Source: Pseudomonas thivervalensis
GTDB taxonomy: Bacteria > Pseudomonadota > Gammaproteobacteria > Pseudomonadales > Pseudomonadaceae
DNA length: 64,000 nt
Reading direction: 5' to 3'
Assembly: GCF_001269655.1 (NCBI RefSeq)
Contig: NZ_LHVE01000002.1
Location: 372,001-436,000 of the forward strand
Below the pieces are notes generated by a model that was not told the DNA's origin, ran no database searches, and saw only the letters and a program-made list of their open reading frames with translations. The stretch's first letter is position 1. Each line of letters begins with the position of its first letter. The translations under genes and the position numbers were made by a program. This document shows positions 1 through 7,620 of this stretch, piece by piece.

Positions 1-200
1 TCGGCGATGGCCGTCGTTACGCCTGGGTCGTGGCCCTGCGTGCCGTGGAAACCATCGACTTCATGACCGCTCGCTGGGCACACCTGCCGTACGAGCTGCT
101 GGAAACCGTTTCCGGGCGGATCATCAACGAAATCGAAGGCATCTCCCGCGTCACGTATGACGTGTCGAGCAAGCCGCCGGCGACGATTGAGTGGGAGTGA
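1..200 (+). CDS. guaA: GMP synthase (glutamine-hydrolysing), C-terminal end only
   Basis: This is the last 65 codons of GMP synthase, which converts XMP to GMP using glutamine and ATP in purine synthesis. The reading frame begins at base 3 with [15 protein letters not shown] and ends in PPATIEWE, the typical C-terminus of bacterial GuaA. The segment belongs to the dimerisation domain; the glutaminase and ATP-pyrophosphatase domains lie outside the window. A rho-independent terminator follows 45 bases after the stop codon. The gene is cut by the window edge, not broken. Identification is from the family signature and is nearly certain. Confidence 0.95.
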
Positions 201-245
201 TGGGGCGTCCGGCGCTGACCGGTAGCCACTAGCAAGACACCCTGA

Positions 246-272
246 AGCCCGCTTAATTGCGGGCTTTTTTCT
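246..272 (+). terminator. Rho-independent terminator after guaA
   Basis: A 7-bp perfect stem (AGCCCGC / GCGGGCT) with a TTAATT loop is followed directly by a run of T residues. It sits 45 bases past the guaA stop codon and is oriented to end guaA transcription. Confidence 0.9.
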
Positions 273-354
273 TTTTGCTTTTTGGGTCTGGCGATTTCTA
301 GGGAAAAGCATCGCGTTTGGCGAAGATGCTTGCCATTTGTGCCGCGTTCTCGGC

Positions 355-513
355 TTACCAGGCGCACAGCGGGACGATTGCCTCGGCCAAACTGCGACCG
401 AGCGGGGCCAATGCGTAATCCAAGCGTGCTGGCACCTCCTTATAGTCGGTCCGCGCCCGCACGCGATTGGCTTCCAGACCCTTCAATTGCTGGATCAGCA
501 CTTTGTCACTGAC
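355..513 (-). pseudogene. HxlR-family transcriptional regulator remnant (C-terminal fragment)
   Basis: Reading the minus strand gives VSDKVLIQQLKGLEANRV, then DYKEVPARLDYALAPLGRSL and a final LCAW before a stop. This matches the recognition-helix and wing region of HxlR-type winged-helix regulators (usual pattern: ISxKVLxxQLxxLE...VPxxVxYxLTxLG). Only about 50 residues remain, the frame runs upstream into unrelated sequence, and no start codon gives a full-length HxlR protein of about 110 residues. A REPIN lies immediately next to the broken 5' end. I infer a deletion that removed the front half of the gene. No function is expected. Confidence 0.7.
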
Positions 514-561
514 GTGATGAGACTTGAAAGGCTCGCGTCATTGCCAGCCAAACACAAAACC

Positions 562-692
562 GTGGCGAGGAAGCTTGCTCCCGCTGGGGTGCGAAGCGCC
601 CCCAATCCAAGCGGGCAGGATCAACCTGACACTCCGCGATGAGGGGTTGGGGCTGCTGCGCATCCCAGCGGGAGCAAGCTCCCTCGCCACAG
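562..692. repeat. REPIN, family A (inverted GTGGCGAGG arms)
   Basis: Two inverted arms, GTGGCGAGGAAGCTTGCTCC on the left and its near-complement ending CTCGCCACAG on the right, enclose about 70 bases. Each arm is itself palindromic around AAGCTT/AGCTTG. The same arms recur at 12476, 19992, 27087, 46523, 51517 and 60193. This is the organisation of Pseudomonas REPINs, which are non-autonomous elements thought to be moved by RAYT transposases. No RAYT gene is in this window. Confidence 0.85.
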
Positions 693-1014
693 GGGTAGGG
701 GCGGCTCCAAGCGGTCTGTGCCCGTCTGCGACTCGCCAATTCCCTATCGTTGTCCCTGGCTTGCCCACGTTTGTCCTTCGCTCCCTGCTAGTGAATGTCG
801 CCTGGCGGTTCAGTCACCTTTCGCTACGATTCCTCGCCTCAACGGGCACCGAGAAATGCTTATCATCGGACGGCGAAGCCCTGCGGGAATTTCGCCGGCA
901 TGCCTCGCGAAATGCTGTCGCGTGCCAAGTAATGCGCCTCGTGCCCCCTGTATCCATGCTGCGACCGGGCAAACGTGACCCCGCTGGGCAGAGCGTCGTT
1001 TGAAAGAAAGAGTA
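693..1014. other. Intergenic stretch with no recognised gene
   Basis: About 320 bases between the REPIN and the operator of the toxin-antitoxin-like operon. The short open frames on both strands show no family signature or convincing ribosome binding site. The stretch may contain decayed gene remains, given the HxlR fragment just upstream, but nothing can be named. Confidence 0.5.
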
Positions 1015-1034
1015 AGGTTGTCATTTGACAACCT
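1015..1034. promoter_or_regulatory. Perfect palindromic operator of the HicA-like operon
   Basis: AGGTTGTCA and TGACAACCT are perfect 9-bp inverted arms separated by TT. The palindrome overlaps a consensus -35 box (TTGACA, 1025-1030), so a protein bound here would block RNA polymerase. The second gene of the operon encodes a helix-turn-helix protein and is the obvious candidate repressor. The palindrome is seen directly; autoregulation is inferred. Confidence 0.7.
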
Positions 1035-1053
1035 GGCTGGTTATGCGAATACT
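1025..1053 (+). promoter_or_regulatory. Probable sigma-70 promoter of the HicA-like operon
   Basis: A perfect -35 box TTGACA (1025-1030) is followed after 17 bases by AATACT (1048-1053), a weak -10 box. It lies 12 bases upstream of the first start codon, so the leader is very short. The -35 box sits inside the palindromic operator. Confidence 0.5.
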
Positions 1054-1064
1054 GGAGATCACGG

Positions 1065-1340
1065 ATGATTCGTCCAACGCACCCGAAGAAAGAAATCGAA
1101 GAAACGCTTAGGTATGCCGAAGGGCAGGGGTGGCGCGTAGACGTTGGCGGCAGTCACGCCTGGGGGCGGGTTTATTGCCCGTACAAAGAGGTGGAATGCC
1201 GGTGTGGCGAGTTCTGCATCACCTCGATATGGAGCACGCCGAAGAACCCTGGCAACCATGCGCGAGCATTGCGACGCGTCGTGGACAATTGCACTGCGCA
1301 TCGCAACCAGCGCGATGCTGATGACGATGCTGAGGAATAG
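1065..1340 (+). CDS. HicA-like putative toxin with a cysteine-rich insert
   Basis: A 91-residue protein with the layout of HicA mRNA interferases: an N-terminal helix (KKEIEETLRYAEGQGW), a strand carrying GGSHAWG in the place of the HicA GSHH motif (candidate catalytic His31), and a C-terminal helix (HARALRRVVDNC). It is longer than the usual 60-80 residues because a cysteine cluster (C38, C45, C47, C51) lies in the middle and could bind metal. GGAGA upstream supports the ATG at 1065. The stop is 4 bases before the next gene, which encodes a DNA-binding protein, so the pair is organised like a type II toxin-antitoxin operon. RNase activity is inferred from motif similarity only; this could be a non-toxic relative. 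Confidence 0.6.
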   Translation: MIRPTHPKKEIEETLRYAEGQGWRVDVGGSHAWGRVYCPYKEVECRCGEFCITSIWSTPKNPGNHARALRRVVDNCTAHRNQRDADDDAEE

Positions 1341-1344
1341 AACT

Positions 1345-1869
1345 ATGGAATATATTTTTACCTTGAAATATCAGCTCGCTGACGATGGCTGTGCCATGGA
1401 TGAACTGGTCGAGCGGCTGGGAGAAGCGGGTTGCGACGATGCCTTGGTGGGTATCGGGCAACCGGGACGGCTGGCGCTTGAGTTCACGCGCGAGGCTCCT
1501 GATGCGGTCAAGGCAGTGCTTAGCGCTCTGGCCGACGTCCATCGCGCGGTGCCGTCGGCCAAATTGATCGAGGTTGCGCCTGATTTGGTTGGGCTGACCG
1601 ATGTCGCCGAGATCGTAGGTGTGTCCCGGCAGAACATGCGCAAGCTGATGTTGGCCCATCCAGGTAGCTTCCCGACACCGGTGCACGAGGGGAGTGCTTC
1701 TATCTGGCATTTGGCGGACGTGCTGACCTGGCTGCAGGCCAAGGGCAGCTATTCGCTTACCAAGAATGTGTTGGATGTGGCCCAGGTGGCGCTGCAGGTC
1801 AACGTTGCGAAAGAAGGTCGACGGTTACCTGGCATGGCTTCCGAAGAGTTGGACGCTTTGGTTGGGTGA
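1345..1869 (+). CDS. Helix-turn-helix partner protein, putative antitoxin/autorepressor
   Basis: A 174-residue protein. The first 75 residues (starting MEYIFTLKYQLADDG) look like an alpha/beta domain that may bind the partner. Residues about 83-130 form a MerR/AlpA-type helix-turn-helix (LTDVAEIVGVSRQNMRKL, then SIWHLADVLTWL). The frame is open from 1144, but the ATG at 1345 is chosen because GAGGAA lies just upstream and the preceding gene stops at 1340. Tight coupling to the HicA-like gene and the palindrome at 1015-1034 suggest it neutralises the partner and represses the operon. It lacks the usual HicB sequence pattern, so the pair is not classical HicAB. The following 200 bases contain nothing recognised. 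Confidence 0.6.
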   Translation: MEYIFTLKYQLADDGCAMDELVERLGEAGCDDALVGIGQPGRLALEFTREAPDAVKAVLSALADVHRAVPSAKLIEVAPDLVGLTDVAEIVGVSRQNMRKLMLAHPGSFPTPVHEGSASIWHLADVLTWLQAKGSYSLTKNVLDVAQVALQVNVAKEGRRLPGMASEELDALVG

Positions 1870-2069
1870 TAGTCATGCTCAGCCTCTCCTCAGTTTGACG
1901 AGCCGGTTGGCAGGAGTAATCGTTTTTGTGCGCGACTCTTGTTATCTAATCGTTTTTTTACAACCTTAACCGTTAGCTACAAGATCAGATGCACGACATC
2001 ATTTCTGGAATGCCCGCGCTGCAACAGGTAGGGGGATGGGCCGAAATGTATCCACACGGCTTTCTGTAT

Positions 2070-2774
2070 TCAACGCCGCGCCACATCCGAAAAATAAAAC
2101 TTATCCAGGGTATGCCGCGATTCGGTGTACTCGAACTGCCGGCCGTCCTGGAGAAAGGTCTGGTTGCTGACGACGATGACGTGGCTCTGGCGGTCGAGGT
2201 CCAGGTGCTGCAGGTCGTCCTTGCCGCAGCGGACCGCTTCGATGGTGCGCTGGGCGTAGGCGATTTGCAGTTGCAGGGTCTGTTCGATGAAGGCGTAGAT
2301 CGACTGCACGGCGATGTCGCGGGTCAGGCCGGGGATCACGTCGCTGACGAAATAGTTGATGTCCAGGATCACGCGCTTGCCATCGATTCGTCGGACCCGC
2401 TTGATGCGAGTGACCTGGCTGCCGGCGGGGGCCTTGATGTGCTCGAGCAAGGCACCTTCCAACGGTAACTGGCTGAACTCGACCACTTCGGTACTGACAT
2501 CGTTGCCCAGGCGCGGGTAGGTCTCCTGGAAGCTGACGATGCCGCCGAGCTGGAATTCGATGGGTTGGGTGGACAGGACGAAGGTGCCCTTGCCGTGGAT
2601 CTTCTGGGCGAAGCCGCGCTCCTGGAGTTGTTCGATGGCCTTGCGCACCGTGCCACGACTGGCCTGGTAGCTGTCCATCAGTTCGGTTTCGGAGGGCAGG
2701 CGGGCGCCTCGCTCCAGGCGTTCGGTGGTAATGCTGGTCAGCAGATCGTTGTAGATCTGGTTGTATTTACTCAT
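2070..2774 (-). CDS. treR: Trehalose operon repressor, GntR family
   Basis: A 234-residue GntR/HutC-type regulator. An N-terminal winged helix (residues about 1-70: YNDLLTSITTERLERGARLPSE is its start region, ending GKGTFVL) is joined to a UTRA effector domain (about 90-230). It probably senses trehalose-6-phosphate and represses the divergent treP-treC genes. Two mirror-image 16-bp operators lie between it and treP, so it likely controls itself as well. Length and sequence fit known Pseudomonas and Bacillus TreR proteins. The effector is inferred from the family and from the neighbouring phosphotrehalase. Confidence 0.93.
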   Translation of the reverse strand: MSKYNQIYNDLLTSITTERLERGARLPSETELMDSYQASRGTVRKAIEQLQERGFAQKIHGKGTFVLSTQPIEFQLGGIVSFQETYPRLGNDVSTEVVEFSQLPLEGALLEHIKAPAGSQVTRIKRVRRIDGKRVILDINYFVSDVIPGLTRDIAVQSIYAFIEQTLQLQIAYAQRTIEAVRCGKDDLQHLDLDRQSHVIVVSNQTFLQDGRQFEYTESRHTLDKFYFSDVARR

Positions 2775-2917
2775 GGATAGGGCTCTGTACCGCGCTGTTC
2801 ACCGGGGCGGAACCTTACGGGCCAAGTGGGAGATTGTCCATTCGGCTGTCATCGTTTGACGACAGGAGCGTAGGACGTTTCCCGGTATTTCGGGGGCTCA
2901 TCATAAACAAAAACATA

Positions 2918-2959
2918 ACTCGTCTGTACGAGTTGTTGATTTAACTCGTACAGACGAGT
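2918..2959. promoter_or_regulatory. Paired TreR operators forming one large palindrome
   Basis: ACTCGTCTGTACGAGT (2918-2933) and ACTCGTACAGACGAGT (2944-2959) are each near-palindromic with ACTCGT/ACGAGT half-sites, and each is the exact reverse complement of the other. Their centres are 26 bp apart. The second site falls between a possible -35 (TTGATT, 2936-2941) and -10 (TACTTT, 2959-2964) facing treP. Placement between treR and treP makes TreR the natural ligand; binding is inferred. Confidence 0.8.
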
Positions 2960-3018
2960 ACTTTCTCTTCCACGTGCTGTCGACTCTCAATAACAAGAAT
3001 GACGCGGAAGAAAAAAGC

Positions 3019-4461
3019 ATGAGCCACGATTACTCCAGAATCGCCAGCGAGCTGCTGCAAAGCTTGGGTGGCGTCGACAATATCGAGCAGGCCGCCCACT
3101 GCGTGACGCGCCTGCGCCTGTCCCTCAAGGACGCGGCTCGGGTGGACAGTGCCACGCTGAACCAGATCGACCTGGTCAAGGGTTCGTTTTTCACCGGTGG
3201 CCTGTTCCAGGTGGTCATTGGCCCGGGCGAGGTGGAAAAGGTCTATGCCGCCCTGCGCGAACTGACCGGCCTGGCCGCCGCGACCATCGCCGACGTCAAG
3301 CGCCAGGGCGCGCAGAAGGGCAACGGCATGCAGCGCCTGGTGCGGGTGCTCTCCGATGTGTTCATGCCCATCCTGCCCGCGCTGGTGATCGCCGGCCTGC
3401 TGATGGGCGTCAACAACCTGCTGGGCGCCAAGGGCATGTTCATTGCCGGGCAGACGTTGCTCGATGCCTATCCGAACCTGGACGGCGTCTGGAGCCTGAT
3501 CAACCTGATGGCCAATACTTCCTTCGTCTTTCTCCCGGCCCTGGTGGGCTGGTCGGCGGCCAAGCGTTTCGGCGGCAGTGAAATCCTCGGCATCGTGCTG
3601 GGCCTGATGCTCGTCCACCCGGACCTGCTCAACGCCTGGAACTACGGCAAGGCCGTGGCGGGGCTGGAAGGCCAGAGCCTGCCGTACTTCGACATCTTCG
3701 GCTGGTTCCGGATCGAGAAAGTCGGCTATCAGGGGCAGATCCTGCCGATCCTGCTGGCGGCCTATGTCATGAGTGTGATCGAGCGATGGTTGCGGGCCCG
3801 GGTGCCCAACGCCATCCAACTGCTGGTGATTCCCATCACCACCATTGTGATCACCGGTGTGCTGGCCCTCGCCATCATCGGTCCGGTCACCCGGCACCTG
3901 GGCATTCTGATCACCGAAGGCATGGTGGCGCTGTTCGACCTGGCACCGGTGATTGGCGGGGCGATTTTCGGCCTGCTCTATGCGCCGCTGGTGGTGACCG
4001 GCATGCACCACATGTTCCTGGCGGTGGACCTGCAGTTGATCTCGACCCAGGGCGGCACCTTCATCTGGCCAATGATCGTCATGTCCAACCTGGCCCAGGG
4101 CAGCGCGGCGCTGGCGGTGTTCTACATGACCCGCAATGCGCGGGACAAGAGCATGGCGTCCACCTCTGCGATTTCCGCTTATTTCGGCATCACCGAACCG
4201 GCAATGTTCGGGGTCAACCTGCGCTACAAATTCCCCTTCTATTGCGCCCTGGCCGGCTCGGCCCTGGGTTGCATTTTCCTGTCGCTGAACAAGATCAAGG
4301 CCTCGGCGATTGGCGTGGGCGGGCTGCCGGGTTTCATTTCCATTGTGCCGGACTACATACCGATGTTCGTGATCGGCATGGTCATCGCCATGAGCGTGCC
4401 CTTTGCCCTGACCTGCGCGTTGAGCATGAAGATCGTCCGACCGGGGTATCGGGTGGCCTAA
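3019..4461 (+). CDS. treP: PTS trehalose transporter subunit EIIBC
   Basis: A 480-residue inner-membrane permease that imports trehalose and phosphorylates it to trehalose-6-phosphate. Residues 1-85 are the EIIB domain with phospho-acceptor Cys28 in HCVTRLRL; residues about 110-475 are the EIIC membrane domain with about ten hydrophobic segments and the motif ITEPAMFGVNLRYKFPF. There is no EIIA domain, so phosphate must come from another protein, most simply the EIIA domain of the fused PTS protein at 7621. The frame is open from 2974, but ATG 3019 begins the conserved EIIB sequence and lies downstream of the operators. It is followed by treC. Confidence 0.94.
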   Translation: MSHDYSRIASELLQSLGGVDNIEQAAHCVTRLRLSLKDAARVDSATLNQIDLVKGSFFTGGLFQVVIGPGEVEKVYAALRELTGLAAATIADVKRQGAQKGNGMQRLVRVLSDVFMPILPALVIAGLLMGVNNLLGAKGMFIAGQTLLDAYPNLDGVWSLINLMANTSFVFLPALVGWSAAKRFGGSEILGIVLGLMLVHPDLLNAWNYGKAVAGLEGQSLPYFDIFGWFRIEKVGYQGQILPILLAAYVMSVIERWLRARVPNAIQLLVIPITTIVITGVLALAIIGPVTRHLGILITEGMVALFDLAPVIGGAIFGLLYAPLVVTGMHHMFLAVDLQLISTQGGTFIWPMIVMSNLAQGSAALAVFYMTRNARDKSMASTSAISAYFGITEPAMFGVNLRYKFPFYCALAGSALGCIFLSLNKIKASAIGVGGLPGFISIVPDYIPMFVIGMVIAMSVPFALTCALSMKIVRPGYRVA

Positions 4462-4464
4462 GCC

Positions 4465-4494
4465 CTGTGGGAGCCGGGCTCGCCCGCGATGAGG
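4465..4494 (+). repeat. Single REP arm, family C-like
   Basis: CTGTGGGAGCCGGGCTCGCC and the following GCGATGAGG resemble one arm of the family C elements (CTGTGGGAGCGAGCTTGCTCGCGAT). It is unpaired and lies between treP and treC. Confidence 0.6.
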
Positions 4495-4533
4495 CCTGTG
4501 AGGCCGGTACAAAACAGATTGAAGGAAACGCAC

Positions 4534-6180
4534 ATGCAAGACTGGCAACGCTCGGTGATCTACCAGATCTATCCCAAGAGTTTCTACAGCCATGGCGGCC
4601 AGGCCACCGGTGATCTGCTGGGGGTGGTGGACAAGCTCGACTACTTGCACTGGCTGGGTGTGGATTACCTGTGGCTGACACCGTTCCTGCGTTCGCCGCA
4701 ACGGGACAATGGCTACGACATCAGCGATTACTACGCCATAGACCCCAGCTACGGCACCATGGCCGATTGCGAATTGTTGATCACCGAGGCGCGCAAGCGC
4801 GGCATCAAGCTGATGCTCGATATCGTGGTCAATCACACCTCCATCGAGCACCCCTGGTTCCAGGCCGCCCGCAGCAGCCTCGACAACCCGTACCGCGATT
4901 TCTATATCTGGCGGGACCAGCCGAACACCTGGGAGTCCAAGTTCGGCGGCTCGGCCTGGGAGTACGAAGCGCAGACCGGCCAGTATTACCTGCATCTGTT
5001 CGACCATACCCAGGCCGACCTGAACTGGGACAACCCCCAGGTCCGCGCCGAAGTGTTCCAGATGATGCGTTTCTGGCGGGACATGGGGGTTGGGGGCTTT
5101 CGTCTCGATGTGATCAACCTGATCTCCAAGCCGGCCGACTTCCCTGACGATCACACGGACGGACGGCGTTTCTATACCGACGGTCCCAACGTGCACCGCT
5201 ACTTGCAGGAAATGCACCGGGAAGTCTTCGAGGGTTTCGACCTGATCAACGTCGGCGAGATGTCGTCCACCAGCCTTGAGCACTGTGTTCGCTATTCGTG
5301 CCCGGCTTCCCGCGAGCTGTCGATGACCTTCAATTTCCATCACCTGAAGGTGGATTATCCGAACCTGCAAAAGTGGGTGCGGGCCGACTTCGATTTTTTC
5401 GAACTCAAACGCATCCTGTCCGACTGGCAAGTCGGCATGCAGGCCGGTGACGGTTGGAATGCGCTGTTCTGGTGTAACCATGACCAGCCGCGGGTGGTGT
5501 CGCGGTTCGGTGATGACGGTGAGTACCGCGTGCCTTCGGCGAAGATGCTCGCCACGGCGTTGCACTTTCTCCAGGGCACGCCATTCGTGTACCAGGGCGA
5601 GGAACTGGGTATGACCAATCCGGGCTTCGAGCACATCGAGCAATACCGTGATGTGGAAACCCTGAATATCTATCGCCTCAAGCGCAACGCCGGAATATCT
5701 GAAGCCGAGGCCATGGCGCCGATCATGCAGAAGTCCCGTGACAACGGGCGCACGCCGATGCAATGGAGTGCCGGGCCGAACGCGGGTTTCAGCCGGGTCG
5801 AGCCCTGGATTGGCGTGCCGGCCAACGCCGCTTTCATCAATGTCGAGCAACAACAAAAAGACGCGACCTCGGTGCTGCATTACTACCGTCAACTGATCGC
5901 TCTGCGCCGCAGCGAAGCCCTGATCCAGGACGGTGTCTACCGCCTGCTATTGCCCGAACACCCGCACGTGTGGGCGTACTTGCGCGAAGGGCAGGGGGAG
6001 CGGCTGCTGGTGGTCAGCCATTTTTATGGGGGCGACTGCGAGGTGGAGCTGCCTGAAGGGATCCTCACCCATGACACGAAACAACGCTGGGTGATCGGCA
6101 ACTACGAGGCTGGCGAACACCGATACCGACGGCTGCATCTGCGGCCCTACGAGTCGTTCGTGCTGCACCTGAGCGACTGA
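4534..6180 (+). CDS. treC: Alpha,alpha-phosphotrehalase
   Basis: A 548-residue cytoplasmic GH13 enzyme that hydrolyses trehalose-6-phosphate to glucose and glucose-6-phosphate. The (beta/alpha)8 barrel carries the family regions: DIVVNH (96-101), GFRLDVIN with nucleophile Asp192, GEMSS with acid/base Glu242, and NHDQPR with Asp317. Length matches TreC. The ATG at 4534 follows GAAGGAAA; an upstream extension to 4489 lacks conserved sequence. It lies 72 bases after treP in the same direction and is expected to share its TreR control. A glucan 1,6-glucosidase is a less likely alternative, excluded mainly by context. Confidence 0.94.
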   Translation: MQDWQRSVIYQIYPKSFYSHGGQATGDLLGVVDKLDYLHWLGVDYLWLTPFLRSPQRDNGYDISDYYAIDPSYGTMADCELLITEARKRGIKLMLDIVVNHTSIEHPWFQAARSSLDNPYRDFYIWRDQPNTWESKFGGSAWEYEAQTGQYYLHLFDHTQADLNWDNPQVRAEVFQMMRFWRDMGVGGFRLDVINLISKPADFPDDHTDGRRFYTDGPNVHRYLQEMHREVFEGFDLINVGEMSSTSLEHCVRYSCPASRELSMTFNFHHLKVDYPNLQKWVRADFDFFELKRILSDWQVGMQAGDGWNALFWCNHDQPRVVSRFGDDGEYRVPSAKMLATALHFLQGTPFVYQGEELGMTNPGFEHIEQYRDVETLNIYRLKRNAGISEAEAMAPIMQKSRDNGRTPMQWSAGPNAGFSRVEPWIGVPANAAFINVEQQQKDATSVLHYYRQLIALRRSEALIQDGVYRLLLPEHPHVWAYLREGQGERLLVVSHFYGGDCEVELPEGILTHDTKQRWVIGNYEAGEHRYRRLHLRPYESFVLHLSD

Positions 6181-6304
6181 AGAAAAAACTTCCCCTGCCC
6201 CAGGCAATGCCTGACAGCGAACACGTTGCGCCAGACGCATCGTGGGCCCTTTGTCGTCAGCCAAACGGCAACCAAGGGGGAGTTCATGGAGCAAACAACA
6301 ATAA

Positions 6305-7546
<1,242 letters not shown>

Positions 7547-7620
7547 CCCGTGTAGCGCGGGTCGCTGATCTCTGCGTGCCCGCGATGCCAAAAAGAACAG
7601 ACAGCAGCAGGTGAAGTCTC

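Noticed and set aside
1144..1344. N-terminal extension of the HTH partner from 1144
   Set aside because: It overlaps the HicA-like gene in another frame; ATG 1345 has a good ribosome binding site and begins the protein-like sequence.
2941..5892. A 983-codon open frame on the minus strand opposite treP and treC
   Set aside because: It is the antisense shadow of two well-supported genes in GC-rich DNA, has a low-complexity His/Gln/Arg-rich translation and no family resemblance.
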